A stretch of DNA of 64,000 nt from Odiellus spinosus (lineage: Eukaryota; Arthropoda; Arachnida; Opiliones; Phalangiidae): assembly GCA_963920705.1 (NCBI GenBank), contig OY987231.1, forward strand, positions 18,329,024-18,393,023. The letters run 5' to 3'. Shown piece by piece: positions 59,634 to 64,000 of the stretch. Both the position numbers and the translations under genes were made by a program. The notes beneath the pieces are model-generated. The model saw nothing but the letters and a program-made list of their open reading frames with translations. It did not search any database and had not been told where the DNA came from. How positions within the stretch are numbered: the stretch's first letter is position 1; the number at the start of each line of letters is the position of its first letter.

Positions 59634-62621
59634 CAGGGTTGCCATAGTTTTCTCAGATTCAAATTCCCTGACTTTTCCAGGTTTTTCCCGGACCTTTACC
59701 AACGATTTTCCCTGACAGTTTCAGCTAATACTACCCAATTTTAACTTTTTATTTTTTATATAATTTGGTTCGCCAAACGTTTTGCATGTTTTATAAAAGC
59801 TTCAAATGATTGTAATTTCCTGGCTTCTTGAAAGATCTTTAAATTCCCTGACTTTTTAAAATATCTTTAAATTCCCTGACTTTTTAAAATATCTTAAAAT
59901 TCCCTGACTTTTTAAAATATCTTAAAATTCCCTGACTTTTTAAAATATCTTAAAATTCCCTGACTTTTTAAAATATCTTAAAATTCCCTGACTTTTTAAA
60001 ATATCTTAAAATTCCCTGACTTTTTAAAATATCTTAAAATTCCCTGACTTTTTAAAATATCTTAAAATTCCCTGACTTTTTAAAATATCTTAAAATTCCC
60101 TGACTTTTTAAAATATCTTTAAATTCCCTGACTTTTTAAAATATCTTTAAATTCCCTGACTTTTTAAAATATCTTTAAATTCCCTGACTTTTTAAAATAT
60201 CTTTAAATTCCCTGACTTTTTAAAATATCTTTAAATTCCCTGACTTTTTAAAATATCTTTAAATTCCCTGACTTTTTAAAATATCTTTAAATTCCCTGAC
60301 TTTTTAAAATATCTTTAAATTCCCTGACTTTTTAAAATATCTTTAAATTCCCTGACTTTTTAAAATATCTTTAAATTCCCTGACTTTTTAAAATATCTTT
60401 AAATTCCCTGACTTTTTAAAATATCTTTAAATTCCCTGACTTTTTAAAATATCTTTAAATTCCCTGACTTTTTAAAATATCTTTAAATTCCCTGACTTTT
60501 TAAAATATCTTTAAATTCCCTGACTTTTTAAAATATCTTTAAATTCCCTGACTTTTTAAAATATCTTTAAATTCCCTGACTTTTTAAAATATCTTTAAAT
60601 TCCCTGACTTTTTAAAATATCTTTAAATTCCCTGACTTTTTAAAATATCTTTAAATTCCCTGACTTTTTAAAATATCTTTAAATTCCCTGACTTTTTAAA
60701 ATATCTTTAAATTCCCTGACTTTTTAAAATATCTTTAAATTCCCTGACTTTTTAAAATATCTTTAAATTCCCTGACTTTTTAAAATATCTTTAAATTCCC
60801 TGACTTTTTAAAATATCTTTAAATTCCCTGACTTTTTAAAATATCTTTAAATTCCCTGACTTTTTAAAATATCTTTAAATTCCCTGACTTTTTAAAATAT
60901 CTTTAAATTCCCTGACTTTTTAAAATATCTTTAAATTCCCTGACTTTTTAAAATATCTTTAAATTCCCTGACTTTTTAAAATATCTTTAAATTCCCTGAC
61001 TTTTTAAAATATCTTAAAATTCCCTGACTTTTTAAAATATCTTAAAATTCCCTGACTTTTTAAAATATCTTAAAATTCCCTGACTTTTTAAAATATCTTA
61101 AAATTCCCTGACTTTTTAAAATATCTTAAAATTCCCTGACTTTTTAAAATATCTTAAAATTCCCTGACTTTTTAAAATATCTTAAAATTCCCTGACTTTT
61201 TAAAATATCTTAAAATTCCCTGACTTTTTAAAATATCTTAAAATTCCCTGACTTTTTAAAATATCTTAAAATTCCCTGACTTTTTAAAATATCTTTAAAT
61301 TCCCTGACTTTTTAAAATATCTTTAAATTCCCTGACTTTTTAAAATATCTTTAAATTCCCTGACTTTTTAAAATATCTTTAAATTCCCTGACTTTTTAAA
61401 ATATCTTTAAATTCCCTGACTTTTTAAAATATCTTTAAATTCCCTGACTTTTTAAAATATCTTTAAATTCCCTGACTTTTTAAAATATCTTTAAATTCCC
61501 TGACTTTTTAAAATATCTTTAAATTCCCTGACTTTTTAAAATATCTTTAAATTCCCTGACTTTTTAAAATATCTTTAAATTCCCTGACTTTTTAAAATAT
61601 CTTTAAATTCCCTGACTTTTTAAAATATCTTTAAATTCCCTGACTTTTTAAAATATCTTTAAATTCCCTGACTTTTTAAAATATCTTTAAATTCCCTGAC
61701 TTTTTAAAATATCTTTAAATTCCCTGACTTTTTAAAATATCTTTAAATTCCCTGACTTTTTAAAATATCTTTAAATTCCCTGACTTTTTAAAATATCTTT
61801 AAATTCCCTGACTTTTTAAAATATCTTAAAATTCCCCGACTTTTTAAAATATCTTAAAATTCCCCGACTTTTTAAAATATCTTAAAATTCCCCGACTTTT
61901 TAAAATATCTTAAAATTCCCCGACTTTTTAAAATATCTTAAAATTCCCCGACTTTTTAAAATATCTTAAAATTCCCCGACTTTTTAAAATATCTTAAAAT
62001 TCCCCGACTTTTTAAAATATCTTAAAATTCCCCGACTTTTTAAAATATCTTAAAATTCCCCGACTTTTTAAAATATCTTAAAATTCCCCGACTTTTTAAA
62101 ATATCTTAAAATTCCCCGACTTTTTAAAATATCTTAAAATTCCCCGACTTTTTAAAATATCTTAAAATTCCCTGACTTTTTAAAATATCTTAAAATTCCC
62201 CGACTTTTTAAAATATCTTAAAATTCCCCGACTTTTTAAAATATCTTAAAATTCCCCGACTTTTTAAAATATCTTAAAATTCCCCGACTTTTTAAAATAT
62301 CTTAAAATTCCCCGACTTTTTAAAATATCTTAAAATTCCCCGACTTTTTAAAATATCTTAAAATTCCCCGACTTTTTAAAATATCTTAAAATTCCCCGAC
62401 TTTTTAAAATATCTTAAAATTCCCCGACTTTTTAAAATATCTTAAAATTCCCCGACTTTTTAAAATATCTTAAAATTCCCTGACTTTTTAAAATATCTTA
62501 AAATTCCCTGACTTTTTAAAATATCTTAAAATTCCCTGACTTTTTAAAATATCTTAAAATTCCCTGACTTTTTAAAATATCTTAAAATTCCCTGACTTTT
62601 CCCTGACCTGTGGCAACCCTG
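59634..62621. mobile_element. CAGGGTTGCC element carrying a 2.8-kb satellite
   Basis: 2,988 bp, ends CAGGGTTGCCATA and TGTGGCAACCCTG, with 5-bp duplication TATGA (59,629-59,633 and 62,622-62,626). The left 200 bp follows the same order as the element at 53,764 (TTCCAGGTTTTTCCC, AACGATTTTCCCTGAC, TGGCTTCTTGA). The remainder is a 28-bp tandem array. Confidence 0.94.
59836..62600. repeat. 28-bp satellite array, about 99 units
   Basis: Unit is TTTTTAAAATATCTTTAAAT followed by TCCCTGAC. Three variants occur in blocks: TCTTTAAATTCCCTG, TCTTAAAATTCCCTG and TCTTAAAATTCCCCG. The CCCCG block runs from about 61,830 to 62,465, with one CCCTG unit near 62,165. Confidence 0.97.
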
Positions 62622-64000
62622 TATGAGTAGGGTTAAAATATCCATAGGCAAACTTTACCTAAAGAAACTTATTGTTTAACATTATTTTACATATTTATAT
62701 GTACGTTTCTAAGAAACTTTAAATGTAAAACAAAAATATACAAATTCAATCCTTAATTTATTCAAAACTTATTGACCACGGTGATTAAATAAGAATTTAT
62801 AATTAAATTAACGAGCCTGCTACTTTGTGGCTAAGAAAAATAGTTTATTAATATATAATAATAACTATTAATTTAAAATTAAAAACTTTAAAACACTTCT
62901 TTATAAAAAAAAGTAGCAGTCTCGTTAATTAAATTTAAAAAAGAATTATCCCACTCTATGACGTAGATGAATGAAGAAAAAAACTGAAAAAAATGAAGGA
63001 AATATCTTAAGTTGAAACTCGCAAAAATAATTGACTTAATTAAAGATAAGGATTCAAAGACTGAAACTAAGAGATTTCGAACACTCTTATATAATTAATT
63101 CCCATAAAAAACTATTACATCAAGCCCCAAGATTATTGGTTTAATGTTAAAACCTGTTTTATCTACAGATCTAGACGAAAGTATATATTATATCTATGCG
63201 GTACGAATAAGGAATTTTAAAAGAAACCCAAAATTACCTATATAAGTTACCTATTATTTCAAACAAAGCCGAACTGGGAGTATTGCCAAAAACGCGGCGG
63301 TGGCGGCGATAAGTAGCGGGGTTATCTAAATGTCAATTTAATTCGAGATCATTACCGTAAGAAATGGTGACAGGGGGTATTTGAAATTCAAGGTCGTCGT
63401 GCAATGTGAGAGAAAAGTTACGCGTGACTGGCAATCACGAGAGCGAAGACAAGAGAAAAAGAAAAAAAAAATCAAAACTTCACGAAATTTATCCGAAGAT
63501 TTATCGAACCAAAGCGATTTTGTCAAAAATTCAACGAGTAAACAAATTTACCACTTTTCTCACCCGCGACACTTAATAAATAATTTAAAACTACGCGTGA
63601 CTCGTTGACCAGGAAATTTAGTTTGCAAATTACTCTTGAACAGAACTATAGTTAATTTCATTTCGAGTTGGAAACAGGCGCAATCCTAGGCTTTCTATAT
63701 CTCAAATTCATCAAATCAGAGATTCTAGTTAGCGTAGCTTCGTTTGCGTTGCCAACTCTAGGTGTAATTGAATGTCATTAGCGTCGCCAGGAATTTTTCA
63801 CCCAGTAGGCATTGCTTTATTTAGAGACCTCAGAGTTGAAGTAAAAAAAAATACTAATTTTAATGACAATAGGTTGAGCCAAGAAACTCGCGAAAAAACT
63901 TATTAAATTGAAAAATAAATATAGTGAGCTCTAATACGATTAAATTAAAAATTAGGTAGGGTTTCGAGTTTTCGTCGACGACATGCTACATGTCGATGCT
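62622..64000. other. Non-coding right edge, nothing recognised
   Basis: AT-rich with a short GC-rich patch (GCGGCGGTGGCGGCGATAAG) at about 63,293. It could be near a promoter, possibly that of katanin, but nothing confirms this. No coding exon matching the p80 N-terminus was seen. Confidence 0.35.

Noticed and set aside
59836-62600. CRISPR-like array
   Set aside because: The 28-bp unit repeats with no unique spacers, sits inside a transposon, and the genome is eukaryotic.
63293-63330. Katanin promoter or first exon at the GC-rich patch
   Set aside because: GC-richness alone is not evidence, and no p80 N-terminal coding sequence is nearby.

Overview
The window is AT-rich, gene-poor, intron-rich nuclear DNA from an invertebrate, most likely an arthropod. 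An insect is plausible, but the sequence alone cannot name the species. The evidence is one animal-type split gene with GT-AG introns, CpG that is not depleted, a mag/K02A2.6-like Ty3/gypsy element, a Dong/R4-like non-LTR remnant, and very many short non-autonomous DNA transposons (MITEs).

Gene content. The one host gene I can support is the katanin p80 regulatory subunit (KATNB1/kat80), on the minus strand from 46,066 down to a stop codon at 18,982. I placed 16 coding exons by splice sites and family conservation. They join in one frame with no stop and give the C-terminal 765 residues. These carry most of the WD40 propeller, a long Ser/Asn/Gln-rich linker, and the con80 domain that binds the p60 ATPase. 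The start codon and first WD40 blade were not found between 46,067 and 64,000, so the 5' end probably lies beyond the window. Two introns, of about 7.9 and 9.5 kb, separate the last exons and are packed with transposons.

Layout. 1-4,839: intergenic DNA with two minisatellites (32-bp and 36-bp units). 4,840-9,563: a whole-looking, very young LTR retrotransposon with identical 234-bp LTRs, sitting inside the 36-bp minisatellite. 9,564-18,981: rest of that minisatellite, MITEs, a 3' fragment of an RLE-type LINE between (TAA)n tracts, and a 24-bp array that is open in several frames. 18,982-46,066: katanin p80 exons with MITE-rich introns. 46,067-64,000: probable 5' intron or upstream DNA with many MITEs and a 2.8-kb satellite of 28-bp units held inside a transposon.

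Main novelty. First, at least four distinct MITE families share a 7-bp target duplication and CA...TG ends, which does not fit the common 2-, 3-, 4-, 8- or 9-bp classes. Second, two copies of a CAGGGTTGCC...GGCAACCCTG element with 5-bp duplications each hold a tandem array built from their own subterminal motif. One array has about six 40-bp units and the other about 99 28-bp units, so a satellite appears to be arising inside a transposon. No new protein-coding system was found.
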